From NCBI RefSeq assembly GCF_964020115.1, contig NZ_OZ026542.1, forward strand, positions 682,001-746,000: a stretch of DNA of 64,000 nt. Reading direction: 5' to 3'. The translations under genes were made by a program, and so were the position numbers. The DNA is from Candidatus Regiella endosymbiont of Tuberolachnus salignus. GTDB taxonomy: Bacteria > Pseudomonadota > Gammaproteobacteria > Enterobacterales > Enterobacteriaceae. Positions 14,079-24,048 of this stretch are shown in pieces; the stretch's first letter is position 1; the number at the start of each line of letters is the position of its first letter. Below the pieces are notes generated by a model. It was not told where the DNA came from, searched no databases, and worked only from the letters and a program-made list of their open reading frames with translations.

Positions 14079-16310
14079 CTATGTACGACTGCTTTCCATC
14101 CCTGAAGCAATCTTTATTCTTTCGAACCTTTCTTGTGCTTGTTTATAGATTAGATCACTTTTCGTTATGATCAACTTGTGGGGAGAGCCCTGTTTTTTTA
14201 CCTCAAAACTGATGGGTAGTGTGGTCTCCTTGATATTGCGTATAATATGTTCGCGATGCGGGGCGGCAAGTGGCCATATCTTGGTGGATTCGGTTTTCGA
14301 TTTCACAAATTCCATGACTACTTTGCAATAATCACAAGTGCAGGCTAATTTGGCGTCGAGTGACCAATCGTCTTTGCTGCGCAATCCTTTATTTAATTCT
14401 TCATGGATACCTTTTTCTACATGCATTTGCAATAAACTGTATGCAGATGACAGGTTGTTAGTCCTTTTCTTTTGCAAATTCAGCACGAGATCTGCTAACT
14501 CTAGCTCTGGATATAACTGCACATGTGAGATAACGTGCCTGACGATTTTTTCAGTTGCTACATGATCGACAACCACATCACAGGCATACATTATTTTTGT
14601 GAGTGCTGTTATTCGTCTGTTTAGCGATTTCATGCACTCAACAGGTGTGAGCGGTCGCTTGTCCATCCTGATTATGGCTTCAACATGATAACGTACCAGA
14701 AAAACCGCTAGCTGCATGTCCCCGCCCTGAGTTATAAAATTGTGTATCAACTTATCTATATCTAACTGAATTTGTGTTGTAGCACGTCGATGGTAATCCT
14801 CTTGATCACGCGCTTGCCAGGTCTCGAGTAATCTCAGGCACCAAGCAATGCCATAAACATTTTGTAGTTTAATCAATGCTTCAAGACCGCTTTCTTTCCC
14901 GCTGACTGAAATGGAAAATTCCTTCAGCAAGGTGCAGGCTAGTTCTTCACTTTGAAGATAGACGGCGATCTGAGTGAATGATATGAAGTACTTTTCTTGA
15001 GCTTCCTGTTGGCGTCTGTGGTACAAAAAACGACCGGCTTGATTGATCATATCAATGATAGGCTCCGCGCAACCTGGCTTTTGCGTCAGGCTCACGATAT
15101 CGGCAAGTGCTTGATCGTAATCGAGAATGAAACACATCGATATATTATCCGCTTCACGCCACAGAACTATTGCTGCACGCCGGTACCAGTAATCTATCGT
15201 ATTACCGTAATTACCCATCCAACCCTCGTATTGAGAGTCACTCAAATCTTCTTTTTGCGATTCTTTTGTCCAACAAATTTCATCATCAGAAAAATAGTTA
15301 TCCCCATATGACATTGGCCTGTTTTCCGTATCAAGCCAGTAGACAAGCGTGGTATCACCGTCAACCAGTTCCTCCGGCTCTGGATCATTTTCATCTCCAT
15401 AGGCTGCCCAGGATTCGTGGATATCCGCTAGCGCGAGATGAGGTATCAGGCCAAGCTTCCTCGCTGCATGCCTAAAAGCCTGTGCATTCTGATAATCAGC
15501 GCCTTTGAGTAGATCCCATCTCAAACTATGCTCGGTATAACTGTGGTCAAGAAAATACCCCAGTTTGATTGGCGTATTTCCCTGATTTATTCGCGAACTA
15601 AAATAATCCCCAAGCGCTTGTTCAAGATTTTTGTTAACATATTTTTCCTCCTGAAAAGGAAGAAGTTGAGCGGGTTCAAGAACAACGTTGTAGGTCAAAG
15701 CAAGCCGATAGCCTTGCTTTATTTTTTCGATTTCATGCTGGCAATCCGCATAAAATACAATGCACTTCAATGTCTGATCAGCCAGATTTTCTGATGTGAA
15801 TCGATACTGTTGGCCTGCATGAGTGATGATCAGATCTCCCCCAATATGTGCTGACGGGAGCACCACGATCAGAGTCGCGATCATGCCATCGATTTTTTCT
15901 GAATCCTGATGTGCTTTGAAAAACTGTCCCGGAGTGTAAATCAGCATATTATGCAAATGGGGCGTAAGCACCGCATTTTCTGGCAAGCCTAAAGTACTTC
16001 GCATACCCTCCAACATGTTGTGCATTATTTCCCTGTCATACGTGATGCGCAATTGATCAGCAGGAATTTCATGCGTATCACGTACTTTTTTATCCAGCAA
16101 GGTTTTCTCACGCAAGCCAAATTTTGCGGGCGATGAAATCTTTAATAAACATTCGACAACATGCACATCAAGCGGCATGGAAATATGGCCTAGCCCTTGG
16201 ACTTCTATTGAAAATACTTGTGGATCAAGAGTATGCTCGGCATAAAATTCTGGGTAATCCTTGGTGTGGTACGTCTCTTTTTCAAGCGCTTGTATGATCT
16301 TCGAAATCAT
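14079..16310 (-). CDS. Large 2-oxoglutarate/Fe(II) dioxygenase-like protein
   Basis: 743 aa from ATG 16310, chosen for its ribosome site (GGGGGAG about 11 nt upstream); an in-frame start 26 codons earlier has none. Residues about 90-210 look like a prolyl-4-hydroxylase-type 2OG-Fe(II) domain: HxD at H134/D136, distal H192 (CQHEIEKIKQGYRLALTYNV) and R202, the expected 2-oxoglutarate-binding Arg. The remaining 530 residues are helical without a family I recognise, with one CDYC motif near the end. Such enzymes hydroxylate proteins, nucleic acids or small molecules; the substrate is unknown. It is a rare long intact gene in a decayed neighbourhood and may be cargo. Confidence 0.7.
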   Translation of the reverse strand: MISKIIQALEKETYHTKDYPEFYAEHTLDPQVFSIEVQGLGHISMPLDVHVVECLLKISSPAKFGLREKTLLDKKVRDTHEIPADQLRITYDREIMHNMLEGMRSTLGLPENAVLTPHLHNMLIYTPGQFFKAHQDSEKIDGMIATLIVVLPSAHIGGDLIITHAGQQYRFTSENLADQTLKCIVFYADCQHEIEKIKQGYRLALTYNVVLEPAQLLPFQEEKYVNKNLEQALGDYFSSRINQGNTPIKLGYFLDHSYTEHSLRWDLLKGADYQNAQAFRHAARKLGLIPHLALADIHESWAAYGDENDPEPEELVDGDTTLVYWLDTENRPMSYGDNYFSDDEICWTKESQKEDLSDSQYEGWMGNYGNTIDYWYRRAAIVLWREADNISMCFILDYDQALADIVSLTQKPGCAEPIIDMINQAGRFLYHRRQQEAQEKYFISFTQIAVYLQSEELACTLLKEFSISVSGKESGLEALIKLQNVYGIAWCLRLLETWQARDQEDYHRRATTQIQLDIDKLIHNFITQGGDMQLAVFLVRYHVEAIIRMDKRPLTPVECMKSLNRRITALTKIMYACDVVVDHVATEKIVRHVISHVQLYPELELADLVLNLQKKRTNNLSSAYSLLQMHVEKGIHEELNKGLRSKDDWSLDAKLACTCDYCKVVMEFVKSKTESTKIWPLAAPHREHIIRNIKETTLPISFEVKKQGSPHKLIITKSDLIYKQAQERFERIKIASGMESSRT

Positions 16311-16588
16311 GATGCTTTCATCTCCCCCATTTTTATAGAGCAACATAATAGCAAAGCGAGTGTCGGAGAACTGTCTTCCGGACGGCATAAAGGAGACTGA
16401 GATAGCTCAATGTGTTCGTAGTCTATTCCATAATGTTGTCGGTAGTTATTTTCTGGGTTCTGTTGCTGCTAGGCTGCTACCACTGGTTTTGATAACAACG
16501 GGCAGTGTAGTGCGCACGCTGTGTGTCTTACCCAAAGGAGGGTTAGGGTTCAAAAGGTATTACTAAGAGTATGACCGCTGTTTTTCTG

Positions 16589-17371
16589 CTGCATATTATC
16601 ATCAAGAAGATCACCGAGTAACGGTGTTTGTCAATGTGGAAGGTGTTGTGACGGTTGTTACTCCAGCGTTGTACTGTTCTGACTGAAATTCCAATGGCCT
16701 GGCATGCCGGTGCCTTACGAGCCCCCTGTTTCATCGCATCTCTGAGCATATCAATTATTTTATGCCGCTCTGGGAGAGGTATCAGGCGTCCTCGCTGTTG
16801 TCCCAGAGGGCATTGAACTTTTCCCTTAACACACCAGTAAGGCTGCCGTTTCCGCAAGCGCCTTTTCTTTTCTGGCGAGTTCTTTTTCAAGTTCACGGAT
16901 CTTTTGTCTGTATTCTTTGACGACTTTATCAACTTTATGATTATTTAGGGCTTTCAGCTCATGCGCCTGGATCGAAACCGTTCGCCGTTCCTTAACCTGT
17001 TCAACAAACAATCCTTTATATCGACAGTATTCGGCCAGCTCAATTTCAGACATCACTGCGCTTTCGATAACCACAGCAAAGCGCTGCTCGGGGGACCAAC
17101 CTTCGTTATTCTTTAAAAACCGCTCATCTTCACATAATAGGCCATCACTCATTAACTCGTTTCTCCATCTTGAAACAACCGAAGGGCTCACGTCTAGCTT
17201 CTTCGCTATTTGCCGGTGAGACCAATTATACGGAGGTTGAAGCTAGAGCAACCCTTGTTGCTTGATATTGATAGGCACGGGGTTTGCTGGCATGTTGTTC
17301 TCCTTAATACTAACAGGCGACAACTATGCTGACACAGGGGGTTACTGAGTGATCTTCTTGATGATAATATG
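16589..17371 (-). mobile_element. IS3-family element, internally deleted copy
   Basis: Bounded by GCATATTATCATCAAGAAGA at 16589 and its inverted partner ending ..GATAATATGC at about 17371. OrfA is readable (HTH SPSVVSRWRNELMSDG, coiled coil KEYRQKIRELEKELARKEKA), and the start of OrfB (MKQGARKA..AIGISVRTVQRW) follows in another frame. The integrase core is deleted. The full-length relative is at 32940-34588; this copy keeps the left terminus that the full copy has lost. Confidence 0.85.
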
Positions 17372-17409
17372 CATCTGTATGGGAGAATAGCATAAAAAAG
17401 CGTGGGGCA

Positions 17410-17677
17410 TCAAGGATTACGTTTAAATTTGATAAAATCCGGTCGACGCTTCTCTATAAAGGCATTGCGTCCCTCCTGCCCCTCTTTGGTCATATAGAAC
17501 AGCACGCACTGTCTGATCACCACCGGAGCAAAAGGCTTTATCCCCCGCGCCAGTCAGAATAATCACGCCAATGTTCGCATCATAGCGGGCATAGCTTAAC
17601 GCCAAGATCATCTCTTTCACCGTCAGTGGCCGGAACGCATTACGCACTTGCGGCCGGTTAATCGTGATTTTGGCGAT
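17410..17677 (-). pseudogene. menB: menB remnant (1,4-dihydroxy-2-naphthoyl-CoA synthase)
   Basis: [20 protein letters not shown] and then [13 protein letters not shown] match enterobacterial MenB, which cyclises o-succinylbenzoyl-CoA in menaquinone synthesis. After GGDQTVR the sequence jumps, with a frame change, to the C-terminal tail ([21 protein letters not shown], stop 17410). About 160 internal residues are deleted and the first 30-odd are replaced by an IS481-type element, whose transposase frame reads straight into it. Non-functional. Confidence 0.9.
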
Positions 17678-17689
17678 ATAAGCCATGGA

Positions 17690-18759
17690 ATTTGTCAGAT
17701 GAATCTGACTGTCCGATGGTTTAAATAAATTATCGAGTTGTTTTTCTTTTACTAACTCTGTTGATGCAATCCAAGTTTCCCAGGGGGTTTTGCCATAACA
17801 ATACCTGCCTGAATGAGGTCGCTCTGTGTTGTAGAATGTGAGCCATTTATCGATGTCTTGCTGAATGTCTTCCAATGATGAATAAATTTTACGCGGAAAC
17901 ATGACGTCATAACATTCATTTTTCATCGTTTTATGAAACCGCTCACAGAACCCATTGGTCTGCGGGCTGTACGCTTTTGTCCGCGTATGTTCGATATCTT
18001 CTCGCTCCAAGTAAAGCTGATAGGCATGGTTTTCCTTTTTACCCGAGTATTCTGAGCCTCTGTCAGTCAGGATACGCAATAAGGGAACCGCTTGCTCATC
18101 ATAGAATGGCAGCACCTGGTCGTTTAACACATCTGCTGCAACCAAGGCATTTTTCTCTGTATAGACCTTAGCAAAGGCGACTCTGGAATAGGTATCAATA
18201 AAGGTCTGCTGATAAATTTTACCGACGCCTTTAATGTGCCCCACGTAGTAAGTATCCTGAGAGCCGAGATAGCCCGGGTGTTGCGTTTCAATTTCACCCT
18301 GTGCTTCCCGTTTATCTTGCACTTTTTCCAGTGCTTGCAGCTGGGCTTCGGTGAGTAAATATCCCTCCTGCGCTACCTTAGCTTCCAAGGCAGAAAGGCG
18401 TTTCTTGATATTTTCTAGGTCATGGCGCAACCAAACCGAGCGAACACCACTGCCCGAAATCATTATCCCCTGTCGGTTGAGTTCATTCGCTACGCGGTGT
18501 TGTCCATAAGCAGGATAGTCGTAAGCCATATTCACCACCGCTTGTTCTATATGCGGTTCTACCCGGTTTTTTTCGAGTGGTTTTTTACGACTTATCTCTA
18601 CCAGCGCTGGTTCACCTCCCTGCTCAACAGCTTTTTAAACCGGTAATAGCTGTCCCTACTGTAGCCCATGACTTTACACGCTGACTGAACATTACCCAAT
18701 AGTTTCGCCAGTTCCAATAAGCCTAATTTCGGTTTGATTATTTTTGCTGTTTGATTCAT
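17690..18759 (-). pseudogene. IS481-family transposase, frameshifted
   Basis: Start ATG 18759 with a GGAG ribosome site. The N-terminal part (MNQTAKIIKPKLGLLELAKL..) breaks by frameshift near 18640 and continues as [16 protein letters not shown].. and [17 protein letters not shown]. The DDE core keeps LTDRGSEY and [14 protein letters not shown]. The frame runs through the IS end into the menB scrap instead of stopping. Likely IS ends (AATCTGAC repeats) are near 17697 and 18806. Confidence 0.8.
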
Positions 18760-18799
18760 TTCTAACACTCCTTCACGTTAGGATAAACATAGCGAAATG

Positions 18800-19219
18800 T
18801 CAGATTAAATTCAAACTTTTACAAATGAAGAATGATTTTTTTGCCCGCGCATTTTTCTTTCCAAATGCATCGTTAAGCCATTTGTTGCATTCTGCTTGGG
18901 TGTAAGTTTTATTGAGTGCAATATCGTTTCCCGTGTGCCCATAACAGACAGAAAGTACGCCACCACCGTCAAAATAGGGCTTATATCTCACTCCTTCAAA
19001 GTGATTTATCATTCTAGCGGCCAGGGTCACGGCGCCACCTGTCTTTTCATGGTGGGTTAGCTGCGCCCACGCGGCGTCCCTTTCAATGCGCAGTGCTTGA
19101 TTAGATCGTTTCAGTTGCCGGTTTTCCTGGTACTGAGATTGGATCGTCATCGCGAGGGTGATCAGGGTAATAAGTAACAGCGTTCCCACCAGGGTTCGCC
19201 AACTAAAGGTCAGGTTCAT
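18800..19219 (-). pseudogene. Spanin-endolysin-IS3 fusion fragment
   Basis: Codons 1-59 (MNLTFSWRTLVGTLLLITLI..) equal the start of the Rz spanin at 35581. They are followed in frame by about 60 residues of a GH24 phage lysozyme with the Glu (HFEGVR), Asp (YFDGGG) and Thr (CYGHTG) of the catalytic triad, then by 50 bp of the IS3 orfB of 32969-33967. The 5' flank to about 19340 also duplicates 35456-35580. It is a deletion scar joining lysis genes; a working product is unlikely. Confidence 0.75.
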
Positions 19220-19438
19220 CGATCCCCCTTTGGCATTTAAAAACGCTTATTTTTAGCGGATAAGGTGCCATCATGATTATATTTCCTCTCTATCGGTATC
19301 CCCCGCTGAAGGCGGGGCGCGGTGCCATAATACGTTGGATGGATATGTAATGATGTGATGGACACCCCTCTCTAGCACTTAGCAGAGAAAGTGCCAGACT
19401 TGAGTTATTTCCAATTAATTCAAATAGGGGCATCCATC

Positions 19439-20827
19439 ATGGATAATATTAAAGTGGTTGGTATAGATTTAGCAAAATCTGTTTTTCAAGTCTGTGTCTG
19501 GCTAGAGAATGGTTCTGTTGCCTGGAATCGTAAACTCTCACGCAGTAAGCTGCTGGATACTGTGCGCCAGTTTCCTGAAGGGACACTCATTGCGATGGAA
19601 GCCTGTGGAACGTCCCATTATTGGGGGCGAACTTTTAATGAGATGGGCTATAACGTTAGGCTGATCCCCACGCAACACGTGAAAGCCTTAGCACGCCATC
19701 AAAAAAACGATGCCAATGATGCGTTAGCAATATGTGAGACAGCATTTCGACCAGGCATCCATTTTGTCACGGTTAAAACGATTGAGCAGCTGGATATCAA
19801 AGCTCTCCGCAGTGCGCGTCAATTAATGGTTGAACAGCGCACAGCCCTTTCAAATCAAATTCGGGCATTAGCTGCAGAACAGGGCATTTCAATTCCTGTT
19901 GGTATCAACATTTTGCAACAACAATTGCCTGAGCTCCTAGAAGATGTGGAAAACCGCTTATCCTTCGTGTTACGTCGTTTATTGTCTTCCCTGTTGGAGA
20001 ACATGCATTCACTGAATGAGCATATCAGCACGCTAACTCAGGAAATAGCGGCGCTCTGTCAGCAGCAGCCCCGGTATAAAGCCCTTCTCGCTATCCCGGG
20101 AGTGGAGCCGCTTATTGCTGCTGCCTTTTTAAGTGAAGTGAATGCTGGCCAGTTTAACAATGGTAGACAACTTTCTGCCTGGTGTGGTTTGATCCCACGA
20201 CAAAACAGTTCTGGTGGTAAAACCATGCTCTCCTCAATCGCCCGTTATCCGAAGCGTTACCGGGTGACAACAGACAGTCAGCATAACCACACGATTGCCC
20301 CCAATCTGCTGGACCGGCAATTTACCGTGAACACACCCAATAAGGTGTGGACAACCGATATCACCTACATCCGTACCTATCAGGGTTGGCAGTATCTCGC
20401 TATCGTAATGGATTTATACTCACGCCAGATAGTAGGTTGGGCCCTGGCAGCGCATATGCGGACTGAGCTCTGTTTAGCGGCGCTACAAATGGCGTATTGG
20501 CGTAGAAAACCTAATAAGGGGCTAATTCACCACTCAGATAGAGGCAGTCAGTACACCAGTCGTGAATACGGGCAGCATCTGTCGGTTAGGGGCATGCAGG
20601 CAAGCCACAGTAGAAAAGGCCAGTGCTGGGATAATGCCCCCACAGAGCGCTTTTTCCGCAGTCTGAAATATGAATATTTGCACTACGAAGTGCTGAAGGG
20701 TCACCATGATGCCAAGCTCAGTGTGTTGGACTATTTGGCTTATTACAATAGTAAACGTCCCCACAGTGTACTGGGATATCTTTCTCCCATGGAGTTTGAG
20801 CGAATACCATTAATCAAGGTGTCTTAA
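19439..20827 (+). CDS. Chimeric transposase: IS110 N-terminus fused to IS3 integrase core
   Basis: 462 aa from ATG 19439. Residues 1-268 are an IS110 transposase with a RuvC-like DEDD domain (GIDLAK, AMEACG, NDANDA) and much of the Transposase_20 domain (LAIPGVEPLIAAA, NSSGGK). At about 20243 the frame passes without a stop into an IS3-family OrfB core with its own DDE residues (VWTTDITYI, HHSDRGSQY, ERFFRSLKYEY). The right flank carries the IS3 end (GTGTCCGGTTTTACTTGACCA). Both catalytic sets are present but both domains are truncated, so activity is doubtful. Confidence 0.85.
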   Translation: MDNIKVVGIDLAKSVFQVCVWLENGSVAWNRKLSRSKLLDTVRQFPEGTLIAMEACGTSHYWGRTFNEMGYNVRLIPTQHVKALARHQKNDANDALAICETAFRPGIHFVTVKTIEQLDIKALRSARQLMVEQRTALSNQIRALAAEQGISIPVGINILQQQLPELLEDVENRLSFVLRRLLSSLLENMHSLNEHISTLTQEIAALCQQQPRYKALLAIPGVEPLIAAAFLSEVNAGQFNNGRQLSAWCGLIPRQNSSGGKTMLSSIARYPKRYRVTTDSQHNHTIAPNLLDRQFTVNTPNKVWTTDITYIRTYQGWQYLAIVMDLYSRQIVGWALAAHMRTELCLAALQMAYWRRKPNKGLIHHSDRGSQYTSREYGQHLSVRGMQASHSRKGQCWDNAPTERFFRSLKYEYLHYEVLKGHHDAKLSVLDYLAYYNSKRPHSVLGYLSPMEFERIPLIKVS

Positions 20828-20860
20828 AAAAGTGTCCGGTTTTACTTGACCATTACATTC

Positions 20861-21530
20861 TTCCAGCATAGTGATAAGGTATGGAGTCAGTCGTGCCTTC
20901 AGGTGCTCCAGCGCCCATGGCAGAGATTTATCCAGTGAAGCCCGACCCTTACTTATTGTTTCGCCGAATTCCAGCAACATGCCATGCAGAGCATTAATCT
21001 GGGCGGTTCTAAATTTTACTAATTGGCGGCGTATTCTGTGCAGTGCCAGTACTGCCTGCTGTTCTTCGGTTTTTACTGCAATTGCCTCGCCGGGTTGTTG
21101 CACTGCGAGCCATATAGCACGGGCATCCATCACATCATTCTTGTTACCTATCAGAAAGACTTTTACAAAACGAGCCTGAAGCAGGCGAACTTTATGCCCC
21201 TGCTTTTCCAGTTCATGGGCTCAGTGCTGAGAACCACCACACGCTTCCATCCCTATCAGGCAGGGCGCCCGGTTACTGAAAAACGCTAAAAAGGCCTGGC
21301 GACGGAGCGGCTTGTCAACTACCTCACCATTGTGCTCGTCGATAAAGTGGAGCTGAATCACATGTTTTGCGATATCTACGCCAACCGGTGTATATTTCAT
21401 TTTGTGGATCCTCCAGTTTCTGAGAGCACTGTGCATCCCGTATGGGCACAATGATGCCGAAAATCTGTGAGGAGCCACACCTCACTTTTCAGTCTCGAGC
21501 CCTTGGTTAAGTGGTTGGGATGCGTTCATA
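20861..21530 (-). pseudogene. IS110 transposase, N-terminal half with nonsense codon
   Basis: ATG 21400 begins MKYTPVGVDIAKHVIQLHF. A TGA replaces the Trp of SQHWA seen in the 37-kb copy, after which the frame resumes (ALHRIRRQLVKFRTAQ). It is cut at about 20862 where the IS3 end of the chimeric unit begins. The IS110 left end extends to about 21530, where it truncates ybaL. Confidence 0.85.
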
Positions 21531-21537
21531 TAAACGC

Positions 21538-22885
21538 CCTGGGAACAGTCACTATTAGCGATATCCCTTCAGCATTGAGCCTTGTCCCCAGCAAACTGCC
21601 CACGCGGCCATAACCCACTAATACAGCCTGGTTGCATAAGTTAAGGGAAATCTGTTTTTTTTTCTTCAACGGTCTCTTCTAAAATTTGGTCTTTCGTTGT
21701 TTCCGTATTACGCAAATAGCGCTCAAATAGACTAAAGAGTAGTGGATTGAGCATAATGGAAAGGATCGAACTGGCCAGTACCAGATTTCGACCATATTCA
21801 GACAATAAACCGAGAGAGCCCCCTAATCCTGCTAAAATAAATGCGAACTCACCAATTTGCGCTAAACTCGCCGAAATCGTTAGGGCTGTGCGTTTTGAGT
21901 GACCAAATAAACGAACAAGTATAAATGCTACAATTGATTTTCCAAATACGATAATACTCAACGCAGCAATAATCGCTAAGGGTTCACGCACTAAGATTAC
22001 CGGGTCAAGTAGCATGCCAACCGAGACAAAAAATAATACGGCGAAGGCATCACGTAGCGGTAAGGTATCCTGAGCGGCTCGGTGGCTAAGTTCAGATTCA
22101 TTCAATACCATACCAGCAAAGAAGGCACCCAACGCGAAGGAGACATCAAACAGGCCTACTGCGCCATAGGCAATGCCTAGCGCAAGCACCAACACAGCCA
22201 GTGTGAACAGTTCACGTGAGCCGGTGCACGCAATTTTAGCCAAGATCCAAGGAACCAGGCGGCGGCCAACAACTATCATTAATGTGATAAAAGCGATGAC
22301 CTTACCGATGGTAATAGCCAATTCGGTAAGTAATTGCTGGGTACTGCTATTTTCGTTCCCTAAGACACCTGAAAAAGCAGGCAGTAGTACTAACGTTAGC
22401 ACCATAACCAAATCTTCTACGATTAACCAACCAATAGCTATTTGCCCACGTTGGCTATCAATCAGTTGCCGTTCTTCCAAAGCGCGTAATAAGACTACTG
22501 TGCTGGCCGTCGATAAACATAAGCCGAATACCAGCCCGGTCACATGATCCCAACCTAATAAATGCGACAGACCGATCCCCAACAGGGTAGCGACAATAAT
22601 TTGAGCGATGGCGCCGGGAATGGCGATAGATTTTACTACCAGGAGATCGTTAAGAGAAAAATGGAGCCCAACGCCAAACATTAACAAAATCACACCAATA
22701 TCTGCCAGTTCTGGCGCTAACGAGAGATCAGCAATGAAACCTGGCGTGAAAGGTCCAACCAAGACCCCTGCGGTAAGGTACCCTACCAGGGGTGAAATGC
22801 GCAGGCGATGAGCCAGTGTTCCTAAGAAAAAGGCGACCACCAGGCCGCCAACTATCGTGGTGATTAATGGGGTTGAGTTGTGCAT
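21538..22885 (-). pseudogene. ybaL: ybaL, Kef-type cation:proton antiporter, frameshifted and truncated
   Basis: The 414-aa open part matches E. coli YbaL closely (MHNSTPLITTIVGGLVVAF.., ALEERQLIDSQRGQIAIGW, LSHRAAQDTLPLRDAFAVLF) with about 12 membrane helices of the CPA2 exchanger domain. At a run of nine A (reverse strand, 21658-21666) one extra A shifts the frame to an early stop. In the shifted frame the RCK domain continues (NQAVLVGYGRVGSLLG) until an IS110 end at about 21530 removes the rest. A group II intron scrap lies only about 30 bp upstream, so the native promoter is probably gone. The membrane domain could still be made. Confidence 0.9.
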
Positions 22886-22912
22886 CCAGATTCCTCTGAC
22901 TTGTCATGACCA

Positions 22913-22978
22913 GGTACCGAAAGTGTCTCCAGCTAGATAGGTCACATAAGCTTTGATATGAAGTGAAGTTGTCAGGTT
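22913..22978 (+). other. Group II intron 3'-end scrap
   Basis: This 66-bp stretch matches the sequence just after the reverse transcriptase stop of the introns at 53.7 kb and 31.0 kb (GGTACCGAAAGTGTCTCCAG.. to ..GTTGTCAGGT) and ends immediately before where domain V should start. A deletion remnant. Confidence 0.75.
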
Positions 22979-22998
22979 GTATGATTCATAGACATCGT

Positions 22999-23814
22999 TT
23001 CACTTTTTGAAGAGCAAGATCGAGCTTGTAATTTTGCTCCTGAATGCGTTCCTGTTCTGGACAGTAATTAGCAATAACCTCGTCTGAGAACGGAGTCTGA
23101 TCAGAGAGTTCAAAATAGCGCTCCATCGGCGTTTTTCCGTTATGGGCGCTATGAGAACGTTGTCAGTTATAATAATGCTGCCATTCTGCTAACAGGTCAT
23201 CCAAGTTGCTGGCTGTAAGATCCACCGTGGCGTAGAACTCTGCTTTGTCTGTTTTTTGGGAACGCTCAACTTTGCCATTAAAGGTGCGGGGATGCCGGTT
23301 TGTTCGGACGGAATTTAATCCCATATTCTTTTAGTTTTTCCTGTGCTTTAATGGCAAAAAATTCTCTTCCCCTATCAGTTTGAATACGTTGTATTGGGAA
23401 AGGCATTTCCTCTACAACGCAATCTATAAAATCCAGCGTGTTTGCCGCAGTACGACGGTGATAAAGCCTTAAAACTCTGTAACGAGTACAGTCATCAATG
23501 GCCGTGTACTAGTATAAACCAGAACCGATTTCGCAGGTACCCACCTGGAACCCCATCACCTGGAACAGGACGTTCATCGCGAATGAAGTCCGCTTTACGT
23601 CGAAATTTCACGACAGGTTTAACTTGATTTGTAGTAGCTCAAACTTAACCCACCCTCCCCCGCTCCTGGTATCTACGCCACCATTTGCGTAATGTGGTGG
23701 GGCGCGAAATTCCGCAACGACGGCATAGTAGCATTTATACTTGTCTACCCCCGCATCACCTAATGTCTCATAGTGTTCTATCCACTGCAGTCGTTGCGGA
23801 ATTTCTCTGTTCAT
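22999..23814 (-). pseudogene. IS481-family transposase, heavily frameshifted
   Basis: Start ATG 23814 (MNREIPQRLQWIEHYETLGD). Across several frames the order is HTH, then RKADFIRDERPVPGD, a DDCTRYRVLRLYHRRTAA segment, IQTDRGREFFAIKAQ, NGKVERSQKTD and WQHYYNWQRSHSAHNGKTP, the complete IS481 layout. At least four frameshifts or stops. A different IS481 type from the one at 17.7 kb. Confidence 0.8.
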
Positions 23815-23860
23815 AACGATTATTATAGTGAAACGATGTCCATGAATCACACAGATAATG

Positions 23861-23930
23861 TCGTGATTTGATCACCGCGCCATTGTTCGACCCTACCTGT
23901 GAGAGGGATGAGGCGTTAACGCCTCACCCT
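23861..23930. repeat. Intron-flank repeat plus strong hairpin
   Basis: 23861-23897 is the repeat TCGTGATTTGATCACCGCGC..GACCCTACC that recurs at 30866-30901 (reverse) and twice at 53.8-53.9 kb. It is followed by the perfect palindrome TGAGGCGTTAACGCCTCA (23909-23926) flanked by GGG/CCC. There is no T-tract, so it is not a clear terminator. Confidence 0.6.
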
Positions 23931-24048
23931 ACTCGATATGTGAATATTACATTGTCTGTACTTGTAAAAAAGTTAACCCAGCTTCCGCTAATAAGCGACT
24001 TTTATTGGCTTGCCCATGTCAATGGGTCATGCCGTCTCAGCTCCCTGC

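Noticed and set aside
13802-14110. 102-codon reverse frame after the oxygenase-like gene
   Set aside because: Overlaps the gene end, has no motif and unremarkable composition.
16360-16566. 68-codon forward frame between the oxygenase-like gene and the IS3 remnant
   Set aside because: Overlaps the 5' end of the oxygenase-like gene region and shows no motif or ribosome site.
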